DNA of 64,000 nucleotides, taken from assembly GCA_041396965.1 (NCBI GenBank), contig JAWKXN010000001.1, positions 1,054,001 to 1,118,000 of the forward strand, written 5' to 3'. How positions within the stretch are numbered: position 1 is the first letter of the stretch; every line of letters starts with the position of its first letter. This DNA is from Rickettsiales bacterium (GTDB lineage Bacteria > Pseudomonadota > Alphaproteobacteria > Rickettsiales > SXRF01). Below, one piece after another: positions 9,597-17,335 of this stretch. The notes beneath the pieces were generated by a model. It was not told where the DNA came from, did no database searches, and was given only the letters and a program-made list of their open reading frames with translations. The translations under genes were made by a program, and so were the position numbers.

Positions 9597-9781
9597 AAAA
9601 CGGCATCAGGCAAATATTTGCGCTGATGCCGGGGTGTTAAGAAGTCACTCAATCATGACCGCGAGCGGTTATTATATAACGCCACCACCCCGACGCAATG
9701 CGAGGTGACAGTTTGATAACGGCAGATGTCTCTGCCGGATTGAGAGAGGTTCTTAAGCCCCAGACCGGAACTCCCAGTCAT
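9597..9781 (-). ncRNA. Candidate structured small RNA (~185 nt) with promoter and terminator
   Basis: On the minus strand a TTGACC -35 and TATCAT -10 (18-bp spacer) precede a G+C-richer transcript ending in a hairpin plus TTTTC. A long closing stem is visible: 9750-9761 pairs with 9631-9643 (GGGGcTTAAGAA with TTCTTAAcaCCCC), extended by 9738-9744 with 9648-9654 (CTCAATC/GATTGAG). Inside it is a 6-bp hairpin (GGCAGA/TCTGCC, 9721-9736) and a further stem-loop region at ~9660-9712. I could not match it to tmRNA, SRP RNA, RNase P RNA or a known riboswitch. A 6S-like RNA or a leader of the 88-aa gene are possibilities. Confidence 0.55.
9601..9631 (-). terminator. Rho-independent terminator of the small RNA
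   Basis: A perfect 9-bp stem CGGCATCAG/CTGATGCCG encloses a further self-complementary GCAAATATTTGC. On the minus strand it is followed by TTTTCATTAA. Confidence 0.7.
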
Positions 9782-9787
9782 ACGCCG

Positions 9788-9817
9788 ATGATAGCACGTG
9801 CTATAATTATTGGTCAA
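9788..9817 (-). promoter_or_regulatory. Sigma-70-type promoter of the candidate small RNA
   Basis: Minus-strand TTGACC (9812-9817) and TATCAT (9788-9793) are separated by 18 bases. The predicted start is near 9781, just upstream of the paired region of the RNA. Confidence 0.5.
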
Positions 9818-9875
9818 ATATAAACAAAAGCTATGATAACTAACATTCAATTAGAATAAATTTCAATGGTGAACA

Positions 9876-10616
9876 CTAAGTCACCTTTAGCTCAGAGGTA
9901 AGAGTTCTTAAATAATTTTCTACTTCACTAGAGCATAAATTTAGTCTGCTTTCATCACTAGAGCGACAAACAACACTAGTTCCAAGACGGCTATTTTCTA
10001 TAAAAGGATAGCTGCCTATTTCAACATCAGGAAAATTATTTTGTATGCTGGTTAATTCTTTTGCTAAGGTTCCTTCTGTAATGAATGAGGAGATTGTCTT
10101 GGACAGAACTATCTTTCCTCCCTTTAATACTCCTTTGATACTATCAAACATAGCGCGCATAATGCTCGGTACACCTGCCATTACATATATATTATCAATA
10201 ATAAAACCGGGAGCGGCACTTACCGGATTATGTAAAAGGGTAGCCCCTTCAGGCATATGTGCCATTTTAAGACGAGCCTCGTTAAGATTATCTTTCCCGT
10301 AATAATTAAGTAAAATTTCTTCCGCATCTTTATTCAAAATATATTTTTTATCAAAAGCCTTAGCTATACTAAGACTTGTTATATCATCATGAGTAGGACC
10401 TATCCCACCAGTGGTAAACACATAATCATATTTTTCGCTATAATCCTTTACCGTATCTATAATCATTTGCTCATCATCAGGAATTATCCTTACTTCTGAT
10501 AGGGTTATTCCTTGTTTGTTAAGAGAGTCAGCAAGAAAATTTATGTTTTTGTCCTGAGTACGCCCCGATAATATCTCGTTTCCAATCACTATCATTGCTG
10601 CTTTTGTTGTTTGCAT
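9876..10616 (-). CDS. MoaB/CinA-N-type molybdopterin-binding domain protein
   Basis: A 246-aa protein of the MoCF-biosynthesis domain superfamily, annotated in alphaproteobacteria as competence/damage-inducible protein A-like. N-terminal motifs are AAMIVIGNEILSGRTQDKN and FTTGGIGPTHDDIT, followed by MPEGATLLHNPVSAAPGF and VMAGVPSIMRAMFD, all characteristic of the CinA N-terminal domain. It stops after the N-terminal domain and the short following region, so it lacks the nicotinamide-nucleotide amidase domain of full-length CinA. The substrate is not known for this stand-alone form. It is divergent from map. Confidence 0.85.
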   Translation of the reverse strand: MQTTKAAMIVIGNEILSGRTQDKNINFLADSLNKQGITLSEVRIIPDDEQMIIDTVKDYSEKYDYVFTTGGIGPTHDDITSLSIAKAFDKKYILNKDAEEILLNYYGKDNLNEARLKMAHMPEGATLLHNPVSAAPGFIIDNIYVMAGVPSIMRAMFDSIKGVLKGGKIVLSKTISSFITEGTLAKELTSIQNNFPDVEIGSYPFIENSRLGTSVVCRSSDESRLNLCSSEVENYLRTLTSELKVT

Positions 10617-10729
10617 AAAAATATATTCCTGATAAATTCCTTAATTAGAATAGAAATAGCATAAAACCGACTTTTGCGTATAGTAATTATATAGCAACTG
10701 AAATGGTAAAAATAGAGGGTTAATTTATT

Positions 10730-11521
10730 GTGGGTGAAAATAGGGAAATAACAATACATTCCGAAGAAGATTTTGTTGGAATGAGAAAGGCTGGTCGCCT
10801 TGCTGCTGAAGTATTAGATATGATCGCAGAGCATGTTGTAAGCGGAGCGACTACCCAGCAGCTTAACGATTTATGCCACAAAATGATAATAGATAATGGA
10901 GCTATTCCAGCGCCTCTTAATTATCGTGGATTTCCTAAATCAATTTGCACATCTATAAATCATGTGGTGTGTCATGGTATTCCCGGTGAGCAAAAATTAA
11001 AAAATGGTGACATAGTAAATATAGACGTAACCGTAATTCTTGATGGCTGGCATGGTGATACTAGCCGTATATATTGGGTAGGCGATCCACCAATCAAGGC
11101 AAAACGGCTCACAAAAATCACCTATGACGCTATGATGTTAGGAATTGAACAAGTAAAACCGGGTGTTCACCTAAGCCATATAGGAAAAACCATACAGGAT
11201 TACGCTGAAGGTCATGGCTATTCGGTAGTACGAGATTATTGTGGACATGGTATCGGCAAAGTATTCCACTCCGCTCCTAGCGTACTACATTACTATGATG
11301 AGAACTACTCTGTAGTTCTGCGTGAAGGTATGTTCTTTACTATAGAACCAATGATAAATGTTGGTGACTATCGTACTATACTAAACAAGTATGACGGTTG
11401 GACTGTTACAACTCGTGACAAGCAACTATCAGCGCAATTTGAACATACCATTGCTGTTACAAAAAATGGCTATGAGATATTCACCTCATCACCAAAAGGA
11501 CTCAACTGTCCACCTTATTGA
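10730..11521 (+). CDS. map: Methionine aminopeptidase, type I
   Basis: A 263-aa metallopeptidase that removes the initiator Met from nascent proteins. The five metal ligands are in place: Asp in VNIDVTVILDG, Asp in WHGDTSRIYWVG, His in GHGIGKVFH, Glu in FTIEPMIN and Glu in AQFEHTIAVT. The length suits the type I class. The start is GTG at 10730, with AGAGGG about 14 bases upstream, which is a rather long spacing. The C-terminal SPKGLNCPPY is an ordinary tail. It is convergent with glnA across a 223-bp spacer holding several hairpins. Confidence 0.95.
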   Translation: MGENREITIHSEEDFVGMRKAGRLAAEVLDMIAEHVVSGATTQQLNDLCHKMIIDNGAIPAPLNYRGFPKSICTSINHVVCHGIPGEQKLKNGDIVNIDVTVILDGWHGDTSRIYWVGDPPIKAKRLTKITYDAMMLGIEQVKPGVHLSHIGKTIQDYAEGHGYSVVRDYCGHGIGKVFHSAPSVLHYYDENYSVVLREGMFFTIEPMINVGDYRTILNKYDGWTVTTRDKQLSAQFEHTIAVTKNGYEIFTSSPKGLNCPPY

Positions 11522-11568
11522 AACCAACTCCAAAAGAGTTAATTTTTCACTGCTGAGCTAAGCGATAA

Positions 11569-11638
11569 GCACGACCAGCAGGTCGTGCGAGCCTTCAGTT
11601 ATGCTCCATGCGAGGGACAGTAGTCCCGTAGCGGGAGC
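11569..11638. repeat. Hairpin cluster between map and glnA
   Basis: Three nested or adjacent inverted repeats: GCACGACC-agca-GGTCGTGC (11569-11588), GGGAC-agta-GTCCC (11614-11627) and a TGCTCC...GGGAGCA pairing that encloses the second. None is followed by a T-tract. It looks like a dispersed palindromic intergenic element and is more G+C-rich than its surroundings. Confidence 0.5.
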
Positions 11639-11693
11639 AAAACAACTTTATTTTTTAGGAAAAAAATAAGGACAATTTACCATAAATAAAAAA

Positions 11694-11722
11694 ACACCCG
11701 TTACTATTGTAATAACGGGTGT
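11694..11722 (-). terminator. Rho-independent terminator of glnA
   Basis: A perfect 10-bp stem ACACCCGTTA/TAACGGGTGT with a 9-base loop. Read on the minus strand it is followed by TTTTTTATTTAT, a classic terminator 22 bases beyond the glnA stop. It could also stop map transcripts less efficiently. Confidence 0.88.
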
Positions 11723-11744
11723 CTTTACATGTATAAAAATATAA

Positions 11745-13148
11745 TTAAACGCTATAATACATCTCAAACTCAATCGGAGCCGGAGTATGCTCTAAGCGAT
11801 ACACTTCCTGCATTTTAAGATCTATATAAGCATCTATTAAATCGTCTGTGAATACTTCTCCCTTTTTCAAGAACGCACGGTCACTATCAAGATTTTCTAG
11901 GGCTTCCCGTAACGAGCCACAAACGGTTGGTACATCTTTTAGTTCTTCAGGAGGAAGATCATATAGATTCTTATCCATAGCGTCACCAGGATGAATTTTA
12001 TTTTCAATACCGTCAAGTCCAGCCATAAGTAACGCTGAAAAAGCTAAATAAGGATTAGCTGACGGGTCAGGAAAACGAGTTTCAATACGCTTTCCTTTTG
12101 GTGACGCTACATACGGAATACGGATAGAAGCCGAACGGTTACGAGCTGAGTAAGCAAGCAACACTGGAGCCTCAAATCCGGGTATTAAACGCTTATAACT
12201 ATTGGTAGAAGGATTAGTAAAGGCGTTCAACGCTTTCGCGTGCTTTATAATACCACCTATATAATATAAGCAAGTTTCTGAAAGGTCAGCGTAACCATTC
12301 CCAGCGAATAAAGGCTTGCCATCTTTCCATATTGATTGATGAACATGCATCCCAGAACCATTATCACCAGATATTGGTTTAGGCATAAAAGTAGCGGTTT
12401 TACCATATGAATGCGCTATATTATGCACAGTATATTTATATTTTTGAACATTATCAGCAGTTCCCAACAATGTGGAGAATAATGTGCCAAGCTCACACTG
12501 CGCCGGAGCTACTTCATGGTGATGAAGAACTGGCTCAACTCCAATCATTTTTAGTGTTGATAGCATTTCACCGCGAAGATCCGCTAAAGAATCAACCGGT
12601 TGAACAGGGAAATAACCACCTTTGGTAGCGGGACGATGTCCCATATTACCGGCATGATATTCTCTATCATTATTAGCTGGAAGCTCCTCGCTATCCAAAC
12701 GATGGAAACTATAATTACCGCTAGTTTTGAAACGCACATCATCAAAAACAAAAAATTCCGGCTCAGGTCCAAAATAAGCTGTATCGCCAATACCAGTATA
12801 CGCTAAGTATGACTCAGCTCGCTTCGCCACCGAACGTGGGTCACGACTATATGATTGCCCAGTTGATGGCTCAACAATATCACACACAATCACCAATGTC
12901 GGTTGAGCGGTAAATGGGTCAATAAATGCTGTACTAGCATCTGGCATAAGTATCATATCGGACTCATTAATTGACTTCCATCCAGCTATTGAAGAACCAT
13001 CAAACATGATACCATCCTCAAAACTACTCTCATCTATTTGCGAAGCGACATAACATGTGTGCTGCCATTTTCCTTTCGGATCGGTAAAACGGAAATCGAC
13101 AAATTCAATGTCATTCTCTTTTATTAAATTAAAAACATTCTCAGACAT
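11745..13148 (-). CDS. glnA: Glutamine synthetase, type I
   Basis: A 467-aa class I-beta glutamine synthetase making glutamine from glutamate, ammonia and ATP. Motifs: FDGSSIAGW near residue 50, the metal and ATP site GPEPEFFVFD near 125, NGSGMHVHQSIWKDG near 265, and NPSTNSYKRL near 320. The adenylylation motif NLYDLPPEE is present with the Tyr at 396, so activity is probably controlled by GlnE adenylylation. P-II (glnB) lies immediately upstream on the same strand with a 161-bp spacer, the usual proteobacterial glnB-glnA arrangement. A strong terminator follows. Confidence 0.98.
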   Translation of the reverse strand: MSENVFNLIKENDIEFVDFRFTDPKGKWQHTCYVASQIDESSFEDGIMFDGSSIAGWKSINESDMILMPDASTAFIDPFTAQPTLVIVCDIVEPSTGQSYSRDPRSVAKRAESYLAYTGIGDTAYFGPEPEFFVFDDVRFKTSGNYSFHRLDSEELPANNDREYHAGNMGHRPATKGGYFPVQPVDSLADLRGEMLSTLKMIGVEPVLHHHEVAPAQCELGTLFSTLLGTADNVQKYKYTVHNIAHSYGKTATFMPKPISGDNGSGMHVHQSIWKDGKPLFAGNGYADLSETCLYYIGGIIKHAKALNAFTNPSTNSYKRLIPGFEAPVLLAYSARNRSASIRIPYVASPKGKRIETRFPDPSANPYLAFSALLMAGLDGIENKIHPGDAMDKNLYDLPPEELKDVPTVCGSLREALENLDSDRAFLKKGEVFTDDLIDAYIDLKMQEVYRLEHTPAPIEFEMYYSV

Positions 13149-13309
13149 GCTAACCTCTTATATATTATTTTTGCTTATCAATTAATGAACATTTGCCAAT
13201 CAAGCAATAGAGAGCCAAACAGGAACGCAGTTATAACAGTGTATTATTGTTTGTAAAGTGAGTAATAACATAGCTGACCAATACATATTTATAGAAATAT
13301 ATTAATGAA

Positions 13310-13651
13310 CTAATTAATAGTGCTATCGCCTCTTTCACCGGTTCTTATCCTGATAGCGTCCTCAATCGGTATAATAAATATCTTACCATCCCCAATACGT
13401 CCCGTATGGGCGGCGTTAGTAATAGCGTCAATTGTTTTTTCAACCATACTATCTTCTACCACCACCTCAATTTTTACCTTAGGTAAGAAGTCAACCACAT
13501 ATTCAGCGCCACGATAAAGCTCTGTATGGCCTTTTTGACGACCAAACCCACGAGCCTCGCTAACCGTAATTCCTTGTAATCCTACCTCCTGAAGAGCATC
13601 CTTAACATCATCAAGCTTGAAAGGTTTTATAATAGCTTCTATTTTTTTCAT
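13310..13651 (-). CDS. glnB: Nitrogen regulatory protein P-II
   Basis: A 113-aa trimeric signal protein sensing 2-oxoglutarate, ATP/ADP and, through uridylylation, glutamine. It starts MKKIEAIIKPFK, carries the T-loop GRQKGHTELYRGAEYVVDF with the uridylylated Tyr at position 51, and ends with the nucleotide-binding TGRIGDGKIFI segment and RIRTGERG. The ATG at 13651 is chosen because it gives the invariant P-II N-terminus; an upstream in-frame start at 13669 would add six unconserved residues. GlnB or GlnK cannot be separated from sequence alone; linkage to glnA rather than amtB favours GlnB. Confidence 0.95.
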   Translation of the reverse strand: MKKIEAIIKPFKLDDVKDALQEVGLQGITVSEARGFGRQKGHTELYRGAEYVVDFLPKVKIEVVVEDSMVEKTIDAITNAAHTGRIGDGKIFIIPIEDAIRIRTGERGDSTIN

Positions 13652-13813
13652 AATATCCCTAAATATCAATTGGTTTGATTGGATTGTATGGCACTAAAAC
13701 AACGAGGGCAATCATATTACTGACAAATAATATTGCAAGTTGATTTTATTGATTTTTTAAGCTTAAATGGTAAATAAACTTCAATAATCTTGCAATTTAA
13801 CAAAATATACTGA

Positions 13814-16069
13814 ATGACTAGAACCCTAAAAATATTAGCTATTGATGATGACCATGAAAGTATTGATAGAGCTGTGTATGCTCCTCTTAAAAGAGAGTTA
13901 TCTAGGAAAGATATAGATTTAGAATATAAGATTGTTGAAAATTATGACGCGGCTATTGGTGAGCTAAGAGCAGGCTTTCGCCCTGATGCTATTACCAATG
14001 ACTATATGATGAGAGAATATAAAGGAATTGGAACGGGTCCTAACGGATTTAAGCATTTAGAAAAAATTTTACTCCATATAGATGGAAACATACCTAATTT
14101 TACTCCAAAACCATTTATGATGACCGCCTCAACCAATGAGGCAAAAGTTCAGATAAATAGAAGCTCTATTTTAAGAGCTCACAACACAGAAATTGCCGAT
14201 AAGAGTGATATTGATAGAACTATTATATCTCATTTAGAATCACCGGATATTTTCCCTATAACAGAAGATACTCCATTTTCTATATTTTTACGAGAAAAGC
14301 TGGGTGAGGATATTATAGCTCCGCTGCATCGCTATAGTGATTATAAAGACGAAGAGCCTCAAGCTAAAACAAATTCTGATAATAGCATTTTACAGAAATA
14401 TGATCTTAGTGATAATGGAAAGATGATTAAATCACTGTCGCCTGATATAGATGATGAAATTGAGGGAAAGACACATAGGGTTGATTGCCTGAAATCTAAT
14501 GATATGCCGATAAATGGTTATGTCGCTTTTAATGAGGATGACGTAAACAAGCTTTTAAGGGAAGATAAAGAGCCAGTTCTTTTTATGGACGATTATGACG
14601 TAAAAAAACATAGCATGCTATTGCCTAAACTGTCAGGTATAGTATGTCTTGGTACAGGCGGTAGTCATTTGCTGGATAAGGGTATCCCCACTATTAGCAA
14701 ATCAGATAGAGAGGTTTGGAATTCTGACACAGGTGAGGCAATCAATTATTATCGTATTGAACAGATTGACGGTAAGTCAGCTTTGGTTAATAACTCTCAT
14801 GCTGTAAAGCGAGCTGTATTTAATTGGCAGCAAGAGGGGGAGAACGTAAATAACCCACCGCAGCCGGAATATGATAACCCACAAAAAAACAAAATAATTT
14901 TATTTAAGGCTGGTGACAAAGTTACACTTGCCAGAAACGCCGCCTATCAAGGACATCTAAAAATAGAGTATCCTGATGTCACGCCCATCGTTAAAGAAGT
15001 AGAAAAAATTGCTTCCAGTCTTCCTTTCAAATCTCCCCATTTTTTAGCTACTTTGAATTCAGCTAGTGATATGAATCAAGGTTATGACGAAATAACTAAA
15101 ATTATGAAATCAGGAGCAGAAGGAATTGGTTTAATACGTACAGAAAATATGTATAACAATGAGGCATTAGAGAACATTAAAGAAGGGATTTTAAGTAATG
15201 ACTCTCATGGGTTTGTTCATCTTGGGCCAATAGGAAATTTTAGGGATAATGGTCTGAGCGGAGCAATCCATAATACTATAGAGAATTTAAGTGATAGAGA
15301 GCCTTTGCGTATTCGTTTGTTTGATTTTCCACCAGATGAATTCTTCTCTAAGAATGAACTGAAAAAACTCAAAGAGAGGGTGGGCGATGACGTGCAAGGA
15401 ACACCACTCGCCCTAAAAACAAAAGGACTTTATGAGAATCAGCTAAATAGTATTTTTAACTCTACAAAATCAAAAAATCTTGAGCGTGAACAACCGATAA
15501 ATTTACAAATCATGGCTCCTCACATCAATAATGCTGATGAAATGGAGCAATTTATTGAAATGGTTGAGAAGGAAGCCAAGAGAAAAGATTTTCCACGTGT
15601 TAATTATAAAATTGGCGCGATGATAGAAACCAAATCCATAACCGATCACAAGGAATTGGCAAAGCTGGCAAAGATGGTGGATTTTGTAAGTTTTGGTACA
15701 AATGATTTAACGCAGGAAATTACTGAGGTTAAGCGTCCCTTTGAAGGTGGTGGCATAAATCCATATGAAAAACTGGATGATAGAGTAAAAGATGTTATGC
15801 GCGAAAGCATAAAAATTTTACGAGAAAATAACCCGAACATTATTATAGGTTGTTGTGGCTCGCAAATGAAAGACTTGGATTCTTTGACTTTTGCGGCAAA
15901 GGATCTTGAGCTTGATGACGTATCCATGCCGTCTGACGCTAAACATCTTGTCGGCAGAAGATTACAACTTTATCAACGGCTTGAGCAAGAGCACAATGCG
16001 ACTAAAATGGTTGGTAGTAACATAGATAAAGTAAATAGCGTAACGGCTACACCTAAACAGCGCGGCTAA
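13814..16069 (+). CDS. Receiver-domain protein fused to PPDK-like swivelling-His and PEP-binding domains
   Basis: A 751-aa protein. Residues 1-~142 resemble a response-regulator receiver, with acidic residues D11-D13, a candidate phospho-acceptor D63 (ITNDYMM), T104 and K130. Residues ~215-390 resemble the phosphohistidine swivelling domain of PEP-utilising enzymes (CLGTGGSHLLDKGIPTI, His285). Residues ~395-725 match the PEP-binding barrel of pyruvate phosphate dikinase: R442 in EGIGLIRTEN, R501 in IRLFDFPPDEF, E605 in MIET, N630-D631 in FGTNDLTQ and C681 in GCCGSQ. The ATP-grasp domain of PPDK and PEP synthase is absent, as is the HPr-binding domain of PTS enzyme I. Active-site residues seem complete for PEP-to-His transfer; the final acceptor is unknown. 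No clear Shine-Dalgarno precedes the ATG. Confidence 0.75.
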   Translation: MTRTLKILAIDDDHESIDRAVYAPLKRELSRKDIDLEYKIVENYDAAIGELRAGFRPDAITNDYMMREYKGIGTGPNGFKHLEKILLHIDGNIPNFTPKPFMMTASTNEAKVQINRSSILRAHNTEIADKSDIDRTIISHLESPDIFPITEDTPFSIFLREKLGEDIIAPLHRYSDYKDEEPQAKTNSDNSILQKYDLSDNGKMIKSLSPDIDDEIEGKTHRVDCLKSNDMPINGYVAFNEDDVNKLLREDKEPVLFMDDYDVKKHSMLLPKLSGIVCLGTGGSHLLDKGIPTISKSDREVWNSDTGEAINYYRIEQIDGKSALVNNSHAVKRAVFNWQQEGENVNNPPQPEYDNPQKNKIILFKAGDKVTLARNAAYQGHLKIEYPDVTPIVKEVEKIASSLPFKSPHFLATLNSASDMNQGYDEITKIMKSGAEGIGLIRTENMYNNEALENIKEGILSNDSHGFVHLGPIGNFRDNGLSGAIHNTIENLSDREPLRIRLFDFPPDEFFSKNELKKLKERVGDDVQGTPLALKTKGLYENQLNSIFNSTKSKNLEREQPINLQIMAPHINNADEMEQFIEMVEKEAKRKDFPRVNYKIGAMIETKSITDHKELAKLAKMVDFVSFGTNDLTQEITEVKRPFEGGGINPYEKLDDRVKDVMRESIKILRENNPNIIIGCCGSQMKDLDSLTFAAKDLELDDVSMPSDAKHLVGRRLQLYQRLEQEHNATKMVGSNIDKVNSVTATPKQRG

Positions 16070-16098
16070 TAGACAAATCCGGTGAATATGTCCCATAA

Positions 16099-16123
16099 GC
16101 CTTGACTTGACTACAGTCAAGGC
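16099..16123. terminator. Hairpin after the receiver-PEP gene
   Basis: A perfect 9-bp stem GCCTTGACT/AGTCAAGGC with a 7-base loop, 30 bases after the stop codon. There is no T-tract, so it may be a weak terminator or an mRNA-stabilising stem. Confidence 0.45.
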
Positions 16124-16183
16124 GTAAGAGTATTAAACATTTTACTTATATGCTTATAACGTATTAAATTAGAAAGATTTTCA

Positions 16184-16648
16184 ATGTCCAAAATAGTGGA
16201 TGATAGTATACTTAATAAGTTTAATATCATACTTGGCAATCAACTTATCGCTATCAATCAGCATTTTCTACATGCCCGCATATTGAAATATATGGGTTTT
16301 ATGAAGCTGGCTGATTATGAATATAAGGAATCAATTCAGCAGATGAAGTACGCTGACGCTCTGGTTGAAAAGATATTGCTACTTGGAGGCATACCAAACC
16401 TACAGGAAATTGGTGAGTACAAAGTTGGCAAAGACTCAGAAGATATACTAAGGTGTGATTTACAAACTATAGAAAAAACAAAAAATGACCTAATTAATTT
16501 CATAGAGCTACAAAATAGCGCTAATCATAATCATGGATTGGATATTTTGAAAAATATTTTAATAAACGCCAATGAACGGGCTAATTTTATTAAGTCGCAA
16601 TTAAAAGATATTGAGGAATATGGAGTAAAACAGTATCTGGCAAGTTAG
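16184..16648 (+). CDS. Bacterioferritin-like protein lacking the ferroxidase ligands
   Basis: A 154-aa protein that aligns end to end with bacterioferritin: LNKFNIILGNQLIAINQHF, then ARILKYMGF, then EYKESIQQMKYAD and GGIPNLQEIGEYKVG. Compared with E. coli Bfr from memory, the six diiron ligands E18, E51, H54, E94, E127 and H130 correspond to Q20, Q53, Y56, I96, A129 and R132, so none remains. The haem-ligand Met52 is kept as M54. This is the pattern of a haem-binding, ferroxidase-deficient subunit of a two-subunit bacterioferritin. A partner with a working centre would be expected elsewhere. It stands alone, without a neighbouring bfd. Confidence 0.85.
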   Translation: MSKIVDDSILNKFNIILGNQLIAINQHFLHARILKYMGFMKLADYEYKESIQQMKYADALVEKILLLGGIPNLQEIGEYKVGKDSEDILRCDLQTIEKTKNDLINFIELQNSANHNHGLDILKNILINANERANFIKSQLKDIEEYGVKQYLAS

Positions 16649-16739
16649 TTCACGAGTATAAACATTATTTAATATTGTATAATCATATAAATTCTGCTTT
16701 ATATCATTGCCGATAAATATTCTATCAAGGAGACTTTTT

Positions 16740-17312
16740 ATGATTCGCAACCTGTTAGTTACACTTACTGTAATTTTTATGATTTTTGGAGTAACCGCTA
16801 TGGCAAAATCTAAGTCTGCGAAGGCAGCAGATAATCAATTAGAAAACACCCTTTACATGGATCTTAAATATGGTCGGGTAGTAATAGAAATGCGCCATGA
16901 TCTTGCGCCAAAACATGTAAAACGTATTAAAGAACTTGTTCGTCAAGGATTTTATGATGGTGTGGTATTCCATCGTGTAATAGATGGATTTATGGCGCAA
17001 ACTGGTGATCCAACCGGCACTGGAACCGGCGGTTCTGGCAAAAAGCTAAAAGCCGAGTTCAGCAAAGAGCCTCACTTGCGTGGCGCGGTTTCTATGGCAA
17101 GAGCTATGGATGTAAACAGCGCCGATAGTCAATTCTTTATTTGTCTTGCCACCGCTAACCATCTTGATGGTCAGTATACCTATTGGGGAAGAGTAACCAA
17201 AGGCATGGAATATGTTGATATGATTAAAAAAGGTGATCAATATAATAACGGTATGGTAACAGATCCTGATAAAATAATAAAAATGCAGGTCGCCGCTGAC
17301 GTTAAAGAGTAA
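16740..17312 (+). CDS. Periplasmic peptidyl-prolyl cis-trans isomerase, cyclophilin type
   Basis: A 190-aa cyclophilin with a signal peptide (MIRNLLVTLTVIFMIFGVTAMA), so exported. The catalytic core contains FYDGVVFHRVIDGFMAQTGDPTG, SMARAMDVNSADSQFFI and HLDGQYTYWGRV. Catalytic Arg and Phe are present. The ATG at 16740 follows AAGGAGA at 16727-16733; an upstream in-frame ATG at 16707 would spoil the signal peptide. It folds proline-containing exported proteins. The gene is followed 23 bases later by the HAD gene on the same strand. Confidence 0.93.
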   Translation: MIRNLLVTLTVIFMIFGVTAMAKSKSAKAADNQLENTLYMDLKYGRVVIEMRHDLAPKHVKRIKELVRQGFYDGVVFHRVIDGFMAQTGDPTGTGTGGSGKKLKAEFSKEPHLRGAVSMARAMDVNSADSQFFICLATANHLDGQYTYWGRVTKGMEYVDMIKKGDQYNNGMVTDPDKIIKMQVAADVKE

Positions 17313-17335
17313 TAATCTAGGCTGATACAATTACT

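Noticed and set aside
9653..9850. 65-aa minus-strand ORF over the candidate RNA
   Set aside because: Coincides with the promoter and stems of the structured RNA; the RNA reading explains the region better.
9876..10616. Full-length CinA
   Set aside because: Only the MoCF-type N-terminal domain is present; the C-terminal amidase domain is missing and the gene ends cleanly.
13689..13705. TGGCAC between glnB and the receiver-PEP gene as a sigma-54 promoter
   Set aside because: No TTGC follows at the -12 position, so only half of the element is present.
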